Positions 50,684-57,605 of a stretch of 64,000 nt of DNA are shown here, one piece after another; the first letter of the stretch is position 1, and every line of letters starts with the position of its first letter. This DNA comes from Fredericiella sp963839515 (lineage in GTDB: Bacteria > Chloroflexota > Anaerolineae > Caldilineales > Caldilineaceae), in the NCBI GenBank assembly GCA_963839515.1, contig CAWIVN010000023.1, positions 496,001-560,000 of the forward strand. The letters are read 5' to 3'. Below the pieces are notes generated by a model. It was not told the origin of the DNA and did no database searches. It saw nothing but the letters and a program-made list of their open reading frames with translations. Both the position numbers and the translations under genes were made by a program.

Positions 50684-51121
50684 TGGCAGGTTTCTTGCTT
50701 GTTTGTGGAGAGGGCGGGCACAAGGTCCGGCGGAGGAATGATCGCCGCGACAGGGAGGTAATTCCCGCCGGACCTTATGCCCCTACGATTCGTGTGCATG
50801 GATCGTGCCGTCCGCGGCGATGGGGTGCCGCGTGGGTTTCGCGGGTTGAGCAACCACACCCAGGCGCGGCGCACGCGGCCGGTACGGCGGCGCGACGTGA
50901 CGTTGAGCGGGTTGTGGAATCGGGGGTGTGAGCCTTCACCCGTCGGCAAGCAGGCGCGATCCTCACCACTGCGCAGCACGGGGGCGCCTGGAAAAGATCG
51001 TAGGATAAAGTAAGCAACTTGTCAGCCAAACTTTGCTTCAATCATGATAAGCTGAGCAACTATTTTTTCCACCAGTTGCATGCCCAGAACGTGGATACTT
51101 GGTACCCCGGAGATCTAAGCT
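50684..51121. other. Intergenic interval with palindromic repeat
   Basis: 438 bp upstream of the metallophosphoesterase. Contains the GTAGGGGC-type repeat copy 2 (50712-50786). Overlapping ORFs on both strands (about 78 and 99 residues) are Arg/Pro-rich with no protein-like pattern and are not supported. The last 100 bp are AT-richer and probably hold the promoter. Confidence 0.4.
50712..50786. repeat. GTAGGGGC palindromic repeat, copy 2
   Basis: Left arm 50712-50733 (GGGCGGGCACAAGGTCCGGC...) and right arm 50765-50786 (CCGCCGGACCTTATGCCCCT...). Inverted relative to copies 1 and 3: the GGGCGGGC end is on the left here. Confidence 0.7.
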
Positions 51122-53335
51122 ATGTCGCAAACGCCAGATAGCATACGCCGCGCTAGGCCGCGCTTTCCCCGCCTCGCCGCTGTCCGTCGTTCATGGTTCG
51201 TTCTGTTCGCTGTTTGCCTCGTTCTCGGCTCCGCAGGGGCGACCCGCAGCGCCCAGGCGCAGTCGGCTGTCTGCACTACCAGCGGTCCGGCAACCGGCAC
51301 TTACACCGTCACTGTCTGCCTCACCGCGCCGCAGGAAGGGGGAATAGCCCGCGGCGCCTATGCGGTGGCGGCGACGGCTGCCGTCAGCGGGAGCAGCTCC
51401 GGCATCCTCGAGCTAAACTTCTACCTGGGCGGCCAATACATCATCAATGACCGCGCCACACCCTACTCCTTCGCCTTGCCCTCCGACTACTTCGTGGACG
51501 GCCCGTACCTGCTGCAGGTGGAAGCCCGCATGAACGACGGCTTTGTGTCCACACGTCCAGGCGTCAATATCACGCTGCAGAACGGCATCACCAAGCCGCC
51601 GGTCAACACAAAGACCTTCACGCCGCGGCTTGGCACGCCGCCCATCACGATTGCCGCGGTCGGCGACGGGGCAGGCAGCTATCCCGGCAACTTCCAAGTG
51701 TCGAGCATGATCGTCAACCAGCAGCCCGACCTCTTCCTCTATCTCGGCGACGTATACGAGCATGGCACGCGCACGGAGTATCACAACTGGTACGGCTTGC
51801 GCGATAACCTCTACGGGCGGCTGCGCGACATCACCAACCCGACGGTGGGCAACCACGAATATCTCACGCCGGGGGCTGCAGGCTACTTTTTCTATTGGGA
51901 CAATGTTCCGCACATGTACAGCTACAACACCGCCGGCTGGCACTTTGTCTCGTTTGATTCGAACGAGGCATACAACCAGGTGGCGCCGACGTCGGCGCAG
52001 TATAAGTGGCTGGAAAGCGACCTGAGGGCAAACACGCTGCCATGTGTACTAGTTTATTTCCACCATCCCCGCTACTCGATCGGGCCGCAAGGCGATACGG
52101 CGCGCCTGGCCCAGGTGTGGTCGCTGCTGGCGCAGTATGGCGTGGATGTGGTCCTGACAGGACATGATCACAGCTACCAGCGTTGGACCGCGGTCGACGG
52201 CAGCGGCAACCCGGCGCCGCAAGGCATCACCCAATTTGTCGTCGGCAATGGCGGCTATGGTACGCAAAACTTTGTGCGCACCGACACGCGCGTGGCCGCC
52301 ACTTCGACTGCCTACGGCGCGTTCTTTGCCGACCTCGCCGCCGACCACCTCGACTATCGCTTCCTGAACCTGGCCGGCCAGGCGCTCGATTCGGGCACGG
52401 TCGCATGCAGCGGCGTAGAGCCGCCCACCCCAACCTTCACAGTCACGCCGACGCCTACTGATACGGCTACGCCAACTCCAACTAATACAGCCACCAACAC
52501 GCCAACGGAAACACCGACGCCGACTAACACGCCGACTAACACGCCGACTGAAACACCGACATATACTCCAACGGCGACCGGCACGGCGACCAACACACCC
52601 ACGCACACGCCGACGAACACGCCGACATATACCCCAACACCGACAAGTACGCCGCCCGAGGGTCAGGTGCTGACCTTTGCGCCCCTGGCCGATGCCTACG
52701 TGTATTCCCTCGACCCGGCCATAAATTTCGGCAGGCTGGCAATGCTGCGCGTGGATGGCTCGCCCGATATGCGCAGCTACCTGCGCTTCGACGTGCGCAA
52801 CCTCACCGCACCTGTGACCAAGGCCACGCTGCGCATCTGGGCCAACAGCGGCGCTAGCGCCGGCTGGCAGGCATACGGCGTGAGCAGCAACACCTGGACG
52901 GAGACGGGAGTTACCTACAACAACGCGCCGCCGGTGGGCCCCGTCGCCGGCTGGTCCGGGCCGGTTGCCGCCGGCACTTGGACCGCGGCTAACGTGACGT
53001 CGCTCATCGCCGGCAACGCGGTGGTGAACCTGGCGCTGATCGGCCCGGGCGCAACCGCCATCTCCTTATCCGCACGCGAGGGGGCGAACCCGCCGCAGCT
53101 GGTGGTGGAAACGGGCGGCGTAGCCGCGAGTGAAGTTCTATCCCCGCCGCTCGCAGACACCAGCCCCGACGGCGACGGCGACGGCCTCAGCGACGCCGAC
53201 GAGGCGCTCAACGGCACGAACCCTGCCCTGCCCGACACCGACGGCGACGGCCGGGGCGATCTCTGGGAAGTGGAAAACGGCAGTGATCCCACCGCAGCAG
53301 CGCCCACCCTGTGGCTGCCCCTGGTGGGTAATTAA
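51122..53335 (+). CDS. Secreted metallophosphoesterase with TPT linker, DNRLRE-type and Ca-binding repeat domains
   Basis: 737 residues. Signal peptide (WFVLFAVCLVLGSAGATRSA). N-terminal Ig-like segment (about 45-165), then a calcineurin-like phosphoesterase (about 175-430) with AAVGDGAGS, LYLGDVYEHG, VGNHEYLTPG, VYFHHPRYS and LTGHDHSYQRW, all metal-ligand motifs present. A TPTPTNTPT linker of about 80 residues follows, then a CBM/DNRLRE-like beta-sandwich (TFAPLADAYVYSLDP, SYLRFDVRNL) and C-terminal thrombospondin-3-like Ca repeats (SPDGDGDGLSDADEALNGT, PDTDGDGRGDLWE). Probably releases phosphate from extracellular esters while attached to a surface. Confidence 0.93.
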   Translation: MSQTPDSIRRARPRFPRLAAVRRSWFVLFAVCLVLGSAGATRSAQAQSAVCTTSGPATGTYTVTVCLTAPQEGGIARGAYAVAATAAVSGSSSGILELNFYLGGQYIINDRATPYSFALPSDYFVDGPYLLQVEARMNDGFVSTRPGVNITLQNGITKPPVNTKTFTPRLGTPPITIAAVGDGAGSYPGNFQVSSMIVNQQPDLFLYLGDVYEHGTRTEYHNWYGLRDNLYGRLRDITNPTVGNHEYLTPGAAGYFFYWDNVPHMYSYNTAGWHFVSFDSNEAYNQVAPTSAQYKWLESDLRANTLPCVLVYFHHPRYSIGPQGDTARLAQVWSLLAQYGVDVVLTGHDHSYQRWTAVDGSGNPAPQGITQFVVGNGGYGTQNFVRTDTRVAATSTAYGAFFADLAADHLDYRFLNLAGQALDSGTVACSGVEPPTPTFTVTPTPTDTATPTPTNTATNTPTETPTPTNTPTNTPTETPTYTPTATGTATNTPTHTPTNTPTYTPTPTSTPPEGQVLTFAPLADAYVYSLDPAINFGRLAMLRVDGSPDMRSYLRFDVRNLTAPVTKATLRIWANSGASAGWQAYGVSSNTWTETGVTYNNAPPVGPVAGWSGPVAAGTWTAANVTSLIAGNAVVNLALIGPGATAISLSAREGANPPQLVVETGGVAASEVLSPPLADTSPDGDGDGLSDADEALNGTNPALPDTDGDGRGDLWEVENGSDPTAAAPTLWLPLVGN

Positions 53336-53355
53336 CCCAAGCTGCTGCCTTGCGA

Positions 53356-53385
53356 GGAAGTTGGTGTCCATGAACACCAACTTCC
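53356..53385 (+). terminator. Hairpin after metallophosphoesterase gene
   Basis: Perfect 12-bp stem GGAAGTTGGTGT / ACACCAACTTCC with a 6-nt loop, 20 bp after the stop codon. No T run follows, but stem strength and position suit a transcript end. Confidence 0.55.
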
Positions 53386-53400
53386 ACCGCCCAAACTGCC

Positions 53401-53570
53401 TGCCACCAACAACTGGCAGGCACCTCCAGGAGGTGGGTACCTCCTGGCACGCCGATCGGCCCCGCGTGCGTGGCTCCCCTCACGCCACCTTGCCTGCCCC
53501 CAGCGTGATGGGGGGAGCCTCGCACGGACGCCACCGACACAGCCCCCAAAATCGCGACACACCTAAGCAA
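53401..53570. repeat. Diverged relative of the 49887 MITE-like element
   Basis: Shares with 49887-50056 the core TACCTCCTGGCACGCCG, ATCGGCCCCGCGTGCG, TTGCCTGCC, GGAGCCTCGCACGG, ACACAGCC and the right end CCCAAAATCGCGACACACC, in the same order and spacing. The left terminal repeat is not recognisable, so it is a degenerate or different-ended copy. Confidence 0.65.
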
Positions 53571-53579
53571 ATTTGGGGC

Positions 53580-53606
53580 TTGACAAGCGTCCCCATATCC
53601 TATACT
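53580..53606 (+). promoter_or_regulatory. Promoter of the ArsR-family gene
   Basis: TTGACA (53580-53585) and TATACT (53601-53606) with a 15-bp spacer (TACTTT at 17 bp is an alternative). Directly followed by the operator palindrome. Confidence 0.55.
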
Positions 53607-53608
53607 TT

Positions 53609-53634
53609 ACTAATCAGTTAATTAACTGGCTAGT
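53609..53634. promoter_or_regulatory. ArsR-type operator palindrome
   Basis: 26-bp palindrome with a perfect 14-bp core CAGTTAATTAACTG (53615-53628) and outer ACTA...TAGT; two mismatched positions only. It is just downstream of the -10, 12 bp before the ArsR-family start, the classic place for autorepression. Confidence 0.75.
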
Positions 53635-53646
53635 TTACCAACGGAC

Positions 53647-54036
53647 ATGACGCAGGACAGACTCAGCACCATCTTCGCAGCGCTGGCCGACCCGACCCGC
53701 CGGCTCATCCTCGCTCGCCTGACCGAAGGCGAGCTGTCGATGACCGAGCTGGCGGCCCCATTCGACATGAGCCTGCCCGCTGTCTCCAAGCACCTCAAAG
53801 TGCTGGAGCAGGCGGGCCTGATCGAACGCCGCCGCGCCGCGCAGTGGCGCTACGCTCGCCTGGACCCGGCTCCGCTCCGAGAAGTGGCCGATTGGTTGGA
53901 TGAGTACCGCCTCTACTGGGACGAGAGTCTCGACCGCCTGGACGAATATCTGCGTGGCTTGCAGGCGGACTCCGGCGATCCGGACGGAGGTGCGCCAGAC
54001 GCCGAGGAGGGCAGCGCTGCGGCAAGTGCCGGCTGA
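53647..54036 (+). CDS. ArsR/SmtB-family (SDP-type) transcriptional repressor
   Basis: 129 residues. Winged HTH (FAALADPTRRLILARLTEGE, MSLPAVSKHLKVLEQAGLIE, AQWRYARLDPAPLREVADWL). No Cys/His metal motif, and the PTRRLIL/DPAPL pattern is that of repressors normally encoded with an SRPBCC/AHSA1 gene; here that partner is absent and a thioesterase gene lies convergently. The acidic C-terminus (DGGAPDAEEGSAAASAG) is unstructured. Probably autoregulated through the palindrome at 53609. Confidence 0.93.
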   Translation: MTQDRLSTIFAALADPTRRLILARLTEGELSMTELAAPFDMSLPAVSKHLKVLEQAGLIERRRAAQWRYARLDPAPLREVADWLDEYRLYWDESLDRLDEYLRGLQADSGDPDGGAPDAEEGSAAASAG

Positions 54037-54039
54037 CGA

Positions 54040-54468
54040 TCAGGCCTTGCCGTCCAGGGACACGGAAAAACGAGCGAAGGTGTCGGGTCCCACGTCGACC
54101 GGCTGTTTCGTGTCCGGGCTGATGGGGCACCAGAGGGAACGGGCCTTGGCCAGCAGCTTGCCATCGGCTTTGCGGCGCAGTTCGGTATGGCGTTCAAACG
54201 TCCGCCGTGCGGCTGTGCCCACCCAGGTGCGGGCGACGATCGTGTCACCCGCCAGCGCCGGCCGCTTGTAGTCAATCTCGTGCCGCACCACTACCCACAG
54301 AAAAGTGCGCTGCTCCTGCTCGGTCGCCGCCGCCGTCCAGTGGGCGACGGCCGCATCCTGCACCCAACGCAGGTAGACGACATTGTTGACATGCCCCAGC
54401 TGGTCAATGTCCGCCGGCACGACTTCCAGCTCGATCTCGTAAGGGTGGTGTGTTGGAGGGGTCGTCAT
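54040..54468 (-). CDS. Acyl-CoA thioesterase (4HBT hotdog family, YbgC/FadM-like)
   Basis: 142 residues, hotdog fold. EVVPADIDQLGHVNNVVYLR contains the catalytic Asp and the VNN-Y motif of 4-hydroxybenzoyl-CoA thioesterase-like enzymes; EIDYKRPALAGDTIVARTWV and RRTFERHTEL are typical strands. It hydrolyses acyl-CoA or acyl-ACP thioesters in the cytoplasm. Start overlaps the stop of the upstream hydrolase by 4 bp (ATGA). Confidence 0.93.
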   Translation of the reverse strand: MTTPPTHHPYEIELEVVPADIDQLGHVNNVVYLRWVQDAAVAHWTAAATEQEQRTFLWVVVRHEIDYKRPALAGDTIVARTWVGTAARRTFERHTELRRKADGKLLAKARSLWCPISPDTKQPVDVGPDTFARFSVSLDGKA

Positions 54469-54998
54469 GACTTTTTAGAAACTTCCAGTCCTTTGATGTC
54501 TTCAGCTACCTCTGAGAGATCATGATTGAACTGATGCCCGCGTCCATCAAGTTCACGAATGGTTGCTTGCGGGAACTTCTCCGCAAACTTCGCCAGATGT
54601 GCGTACGGTACTACGCTGTCATCGCGGCTGTGGTAGAGATAAACCGGCAGCCGCGCTGGGAGATTAGCTTGCCAATCTTCAGCCCCCCAGTAGGGCGCAG
54701 AGACGATAAAGATACCTGCAACCGGTTTGTCGCTCTTCGCTTCAGACAGATGCCTCAATAAGACAGCACCGCCCACGGAGTGCCCGACAATGATTGCTCT
54801 ATCACCTAGCCCGGCTTGTTCTTCAGAAATCTGCGCTGCCCACGTTTCATACTGAGGATCATCTTCGTCAGGCATGTGTGGGTAGATCACATCGTACTCA
54901 GCCCCGAGTGCATGTTGCAGTGAGCCTGCCAGTTTTTCATCTTCTGCATAGGCGCCCTCGCCACCACCCTGGATGAACAGCACTTGCTTCTTCATCAT
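54465..54998 (-). CDS. RBBP9/YdeN-family serine hydrolase
   Basis: 177 residues from ATG 54998 (or 54995); the longer ORF overlaps the upstream gene's end. Short alpha/beta hydrolase: N-terminal KKQVLFIQGGGEGAYAEDEK, IYPHMPDEDDPQYETWAAQI, nucleophile elbow GHSVGG, acid-containing VYLYHSRDDSVVPYAH, and C-terminal His in LDGRGHQFNHD. The lid is lacking, as usual in this family. Middle gene of a three-gene minus-strand unit (55992-54040). Confidence 0.92.
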   Translation of the reverse strand: MMKKQVLFIQGGGEGAYAEDEKLAGSLQHALGAEYDVIYPHMPDEDDPQYETWAAQISEEQAGLGDRAIIVGHSVGGAVLLRHLSEAKSDKPVAGIFIVSAPYWGAEDWQANLPARLPVYLYHSRDDSVVPYAHLAKFAEKFPQATIRELDGRGHQFNHDLSEVAEDIKGLEVSKKS

Positions 54999-55035
54999 GA
55001 TTTCTACTCTGCCCAATGGGAGGTGCCCATGACCA

Positions 55036-55992
55036 TCATTTGCCTCCCCCCTCTGGCTCCCACCACCGCAGCACCCGCAGCGCTCGCAGGGTATTCCAGC
55101 GGCTGGGTCCGCCCACCTTTTCCATGTCAAAGAAGACCTTGCCCGCATATTTGTGCTGGAGGGGCCACGTGCCATCGGCGCTGCGGCGCCTGTTCAACAG
55201 CTCGGTGGCGTCCTGCAATCGCTCGTCGTGCGGCGCGTTCAGGCGTGCAAAGTACGCCAGACCACGCAGGACGTTGTAATACCAGCGGTGCGGATAGGAC
55301 AGCAGCGTGAAGTTGTGATTGACGATCGCGCCGGTCTTGTCGGACTTGAACAGGCGATGTTGAAGCATGAATTCCAGCGCACTTTTTTCCGCATAGAGCA
55401 CGTCGTTGCGCAGCGCGTGCTGCGGCGTGGTCTCCAGCCACGCACGCAGCCCTTCCAGCACGTTGAACGTGGTGTGGAACGAGCTGTGGTGCGGCTGGGG
55501 CCGGCGGTGGCGGCGGCAGTTCCAGGCGCCGTCGGGCATCCTCTCCGTGAGCAGGTTCTCGACCAGCGCATCCATCCGCGCATCGCGCAGGCCGAAGTAG
55601 GTGGCGAGGAACAAGTCCATGCCCACGATACAGCGATCAAGCGCAGCGAGCTTGCGCAGGAACGTGTCATCCCTCGTGGGCCCCAGTTCCTCGTCAAGCA
55701 CCAGCGCGGCCGCTCGCTGCGCCGGTTCGTGATTGCACGGGATACCGATGGCACACAGGGTCAGCAGTGTGTAGGTGGTCGAGATCCACTTCGGCGAATA
55801 AATCCCGCCACCCCAACTCCCGTCGGGCGCCTGCAGTGCCAACAGCTGCGCGCCCCAGCCTTCCTGCAGCGTACGGCCCTGCTCGGCCCGCCAGCCCTCC
55901 GCCGGCGCGCCCTGCAGGTCGCGCATCGTCTGCCAGCGGATGGCCGGGTCGCCTTCCATCAGCCAGGCAATGAGTTCGTTCGTTGTGCTCAT
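55036..55992 (-). CDS. Prenyltransferase/squalene cyclase-like alpha-toroid protein
   Basis: 318 residues, cytoplasmic. QW-like repeats of terpene cyclases: LLALQAPDGSWGGGIYSPKW, TERMPDGAWNCRRHRRPQPH, and LNRRRSADGTWPLQHKYAGK. No DxDD or VSDCTAE catalytic motif, so cyclase activity is doubtful; such half-size toroid proteins are common hypothetical proteins in Chloroflexota. First gene of the minus-strand operon with the RBBP9-like hydrolase (37-bp gap) and thioesterase. Confidence 0.85.
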   Translation of the reverse strand: MSTTNELIAWLMEGDPAIRWQTMRDLQGAPAEGWRAEQGRTLQEGWGAQLLALQAPDGSWGGGIYSPKWISTTYTLLTLCAIGIPCNHEPAQRAAALVLDEELGPTRDDTFLRKLAALDRCIVGMDLFLATYFGLRDARMDALVENLLTERMPDGAWNCRRHRRPQPHHSSFHTTFNVLEGLRAWLETTPQHALRNDVLYAEKSALEFMLQHRLFKSDKTGAIVNHNFTLLSYPHRWYYNVLRGLAYFARLNAPHDERLQDATELLNRRRSADGTWPLQHKYAGKVFFDMEKVGGPSRWNTLRALRVLRWWEPEGGGK

Positions 55993-56125
55993 AGCCCAAG
56001 TCTGTCCCCAACTATCATTTCATCAGTGCCCTGCTGAGTATGCACACATTATAGAATCGGTGCGCCCTTTTTACCACTCGTGAGAAGAACCGGGGTACAT
56101 CACTCGTTCGAGCCACGCACGATCC

Positions 56126-56201
56126 GTAGGGGCACAAGGTCCGGCGGAAAGACACCGTCATCGCGTCGATGGTTCATTCGCCGGACCTTGTGCCCGCCCT
56201 C
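56126..56201. repeat. GTAGGGGC palindromic repeat, copy 3
   Basis: Left arm 56126-56147 (GTAGGGGCACAAGGTCCGGC...) and right arm 56179-56201 (CGCCGGACCTTGTGCCCGCC...). Orientation as in copy 1. A half unit with the right arm only is at 56247-56274. Confidence 0.75.
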
Positions 56202-56212
56202 GCCCCTGCCCA

Positions 56213-56245
56213 AGAAACCGAGTTTCTTTGAGAAACTCGGTTTCT
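56213..56245. terminator. AGAAACCGAGTTTCT hairpin
   Basis: Perfect 15-bp inverted repeat AGAAACCGAGTTTCT-TTG-AGAAACTCGGTTTCT. It lies 40 bp beyond the DUF3455 stop on that gene's downstream side and could end its transcript. A related CGAGT/ACTCG hairpin closes the catabolic operon at 14601, suggesting a dispersed element. Confidence 0.55.
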
Positions 56246-56246
56246 G

Positions 56247-56274
56247 CCCCCGCCGGACCTTGTGCCCGCCCTCG
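56247..56274. repeat. GTAGGGGC repeat, partial right arm
   Basis: CCGCCGGACCTTGTGCCCGC, identical over about 24 bp to the right arm of copy 3 at 56179, without a left arm. Indicates the arms can exist separately. Confidence 0.6.
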
Positions 56275-56286
56275 CTCGCCGTCGTC

Positions 56287-56934
56287 TCATTTGTTTTTGG
56301 CGGCCCGGTAGAAGTAGTAGTCGGCTTCATACGGCACGAATGCCTGCTTCCCGAGATCAGTTGCTTCGGCACAGCCCGTCGCCGGTGCGACCCCGCCGGA
56401 GGTGTTCAGCCGCTGGATGTAGGTGGTCGCCGTCAGCGCGTCGCCACCCTTGGGCCCGTCTTGCGCTCCAACCACCTTAACCAGGAGCCAGGCGATGGCG
56501 CCCGGCGCGACGAAGTTGGGGTCAGAAGACGAGTATTCCGGTTTCCCCTGGCCCCAGACGCTGCTCGTGTCTCGCGAGTCCTGCCACGTGGCCCGGATCG
56601 TGCCATTCTCAAAGGGGTTGGGGCTAAAGAAGTGAGTGCTAATTTGCTTATCGTTGTCCTTAAACAGGGTGGCCTGCGGTGTGAAGAGTTTGAAGGCCAC
56701 GCCGGTATCTGAGGGCAGGCAGACGTAGTTCTGCGTGCCGACGGCGTGACCCACGAGAAATGGCTGGTTGCCCGCCGGCACCTCAATGTTGGGCGGTACG
56801 GGTGGCGGTGTCACTTTGTCGGCGTGCGCCGGCCGCGGCAGCGCAAGCATGCACGCCGCGGCCAGGGCAGCGGCGCACGCCGTGAGCAGGATGTGACGCA
56901 TGGTCTGTTTCTCTACCGCATACGAGTGCTTCAT
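56287..56934 (-). CDS. Secreted DUF3455 domain protein
   Basis: 215 residues from ATG 56934 (AAGGAAA upstream); ATG 56901 would start directly at the signal peptide (MRHILLTACAAALAAACMLA). Mature protein matches DUF3455: PPNIEVPAGNQPFLVGHAVG, TQNYVCLPSDTGVAFKLFTP, THFFSPNPFENGTIRATWQD, APGAIAWLLVKVVG, YIQRLNTSGGVAPATGC, YEADYYFYRA. These secreted proteins are of unknown function. Monocistronic. Confidence 0.9.
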   Translation of the reverse strand: MKHSYAVEKQTMRHILLTACAAALAAACMLALPRPAHADKVTPPPVPPNIEVPAGNQPFLVGHAVGTQNYVCLPSDTGVAFKLFTPQATLFKDNDKQISTHFFSPNPFENGTIRATWQDSRDTSSVWGQGKPEYSSSDPNFVAPGAIAWLLVKVVGAQDGPKGGDALTATTYIQRLNTSGGVAPATGCAEATDLGKQAFVPYEADYYFYRAAKNK

Positions 56935-57313
56935 ACCATTTTCCTTTCGCGCCCGGTGCACGGGTTGTGGGGCCGGCAAGTGCAGTTGACTCGCAGGCTC
57001 ATGATTAGTCGGATTGGATGCGGATGTGGGCGTGGCTGCGGATGCGGTGCAGGCGTTGCCAGTAGTGGTGACGCGCCTGCAAATTGCTACTTACAGGCGA
57101 CTAGCTTCTACCGGGTCTGTCAAAGTGCACTGTAATGCGGCTTCCAATCAGGGTTGGTCAGAGGCCTGCGCGCGGAACATTGGATCTTTGTTCCACCGTT
57201 AAACTTTCCAGTCGCAAAATAGTAAATCGGCACCAGGTTCGCTACGAGCTTGCGCGGGCTGCGGGCGGCATCCCAAGGAACCTCCCCGCAAGGAATGTGC
57301 CAAAGGCGAAAGC
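56935..57313. other. Gene-free interval
   Basis: About 380 bp. GCGGATG-type imperfect repeats at 57018-57045. Overlapping ORFs in several frames show no protein-like pattern. Likely contains the DUF3455 promoter and debris around the broken nucleotidyltransferase. Confidence 0.35.
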
Positions 57314-57603
57314 ATGGCGGAAGACTTGCAAGGAAATGAACTGCCCGCGGCCGTTCCCCGGCAGTTGCGCCGGCGTTGTCTACCTGTCTGGCGCGCATCA
57401 CCGCCGACGCGCCTGGCCTGCTGCAGGAGTTCTACCTGATCGGTTCGATTGCGCTGGATGCTTTCCAGGACGGGCACAGCGACGTTGATTTTGTCGCGCT
57501 CCTTGGCCGCCAGCAGCCATCCACCTATCGCTCACGCCTGGCACGCGCCAGGGACACTGTCGAAATTATCAAGTACGTCATTCACGAGTGCAGCAGCATC
57601 TGA
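57314..57603 (+). pseudogene. Nucleotidyltransferase fragment (aminoglycoside adenylyltransferase-like)
   Basis: ATG 57314 opens a frame reading AEDLQGNELPAAVPRQLRR; after about 57372 the sequence continues in another frame as STCLARITADAPGLLQEFYL, IGSIALDAFQDGHSDVDFVA. GSIALxxFQxGxSDVDFV is the catalytic GS-x-DxD motif of nucleotidyltransferases. The reading frame stops after ~95 residues (normal ~250), so it is both frameshifted and truncated. Confidence 0.7.
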
Positions 57604-57605
57604 CA

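Larger units (their letters stand above)
53336..53646. other. Intergenic interval: terminator, MITE relative, ArsR promoter
   Basis: 311 bp holding, in order, the terminator hairpin of the phosphoesterase gene (53356-53385), a diverged MITE relative (53401-53570), and the ArsR promoter and operator (53580-53634). No ORF supported. Confidence 0.6.
55993..56286. other. Intergenic interval dense in palindromic repeats
   Basis: 294 bp between the toroid gene and the DUF3455 gene. Holds GTAGGGGC repeat copy 3, an AGAAACCGAG hairpin and a partial fourth GTAGGGGC unit. No ORF supported. Confidence 0.55.

Noticed and set aside
50680..51013. Overlapping ORFs (99 residues reverse, 78 residues forward) before the phosphoesterase gene
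   Set aside because: Both are Arg/Pro-rich, run through a palindromic repeat and show no protein-like pattern.
52430..52655. Short-period DNA repeat rich in ACNCCNACN units
   Set aside because: It is the coding sequence of the TPT-rich linker of the phosphoesterase, not a satellite or CRISPR.
57120..57401. 93-residue reverse ORF near the broken nucleotidyltransferase
   Set aside because: No conserved pattern, overlaps the pseudogene on the other strand, and lacks a plausible RBS.
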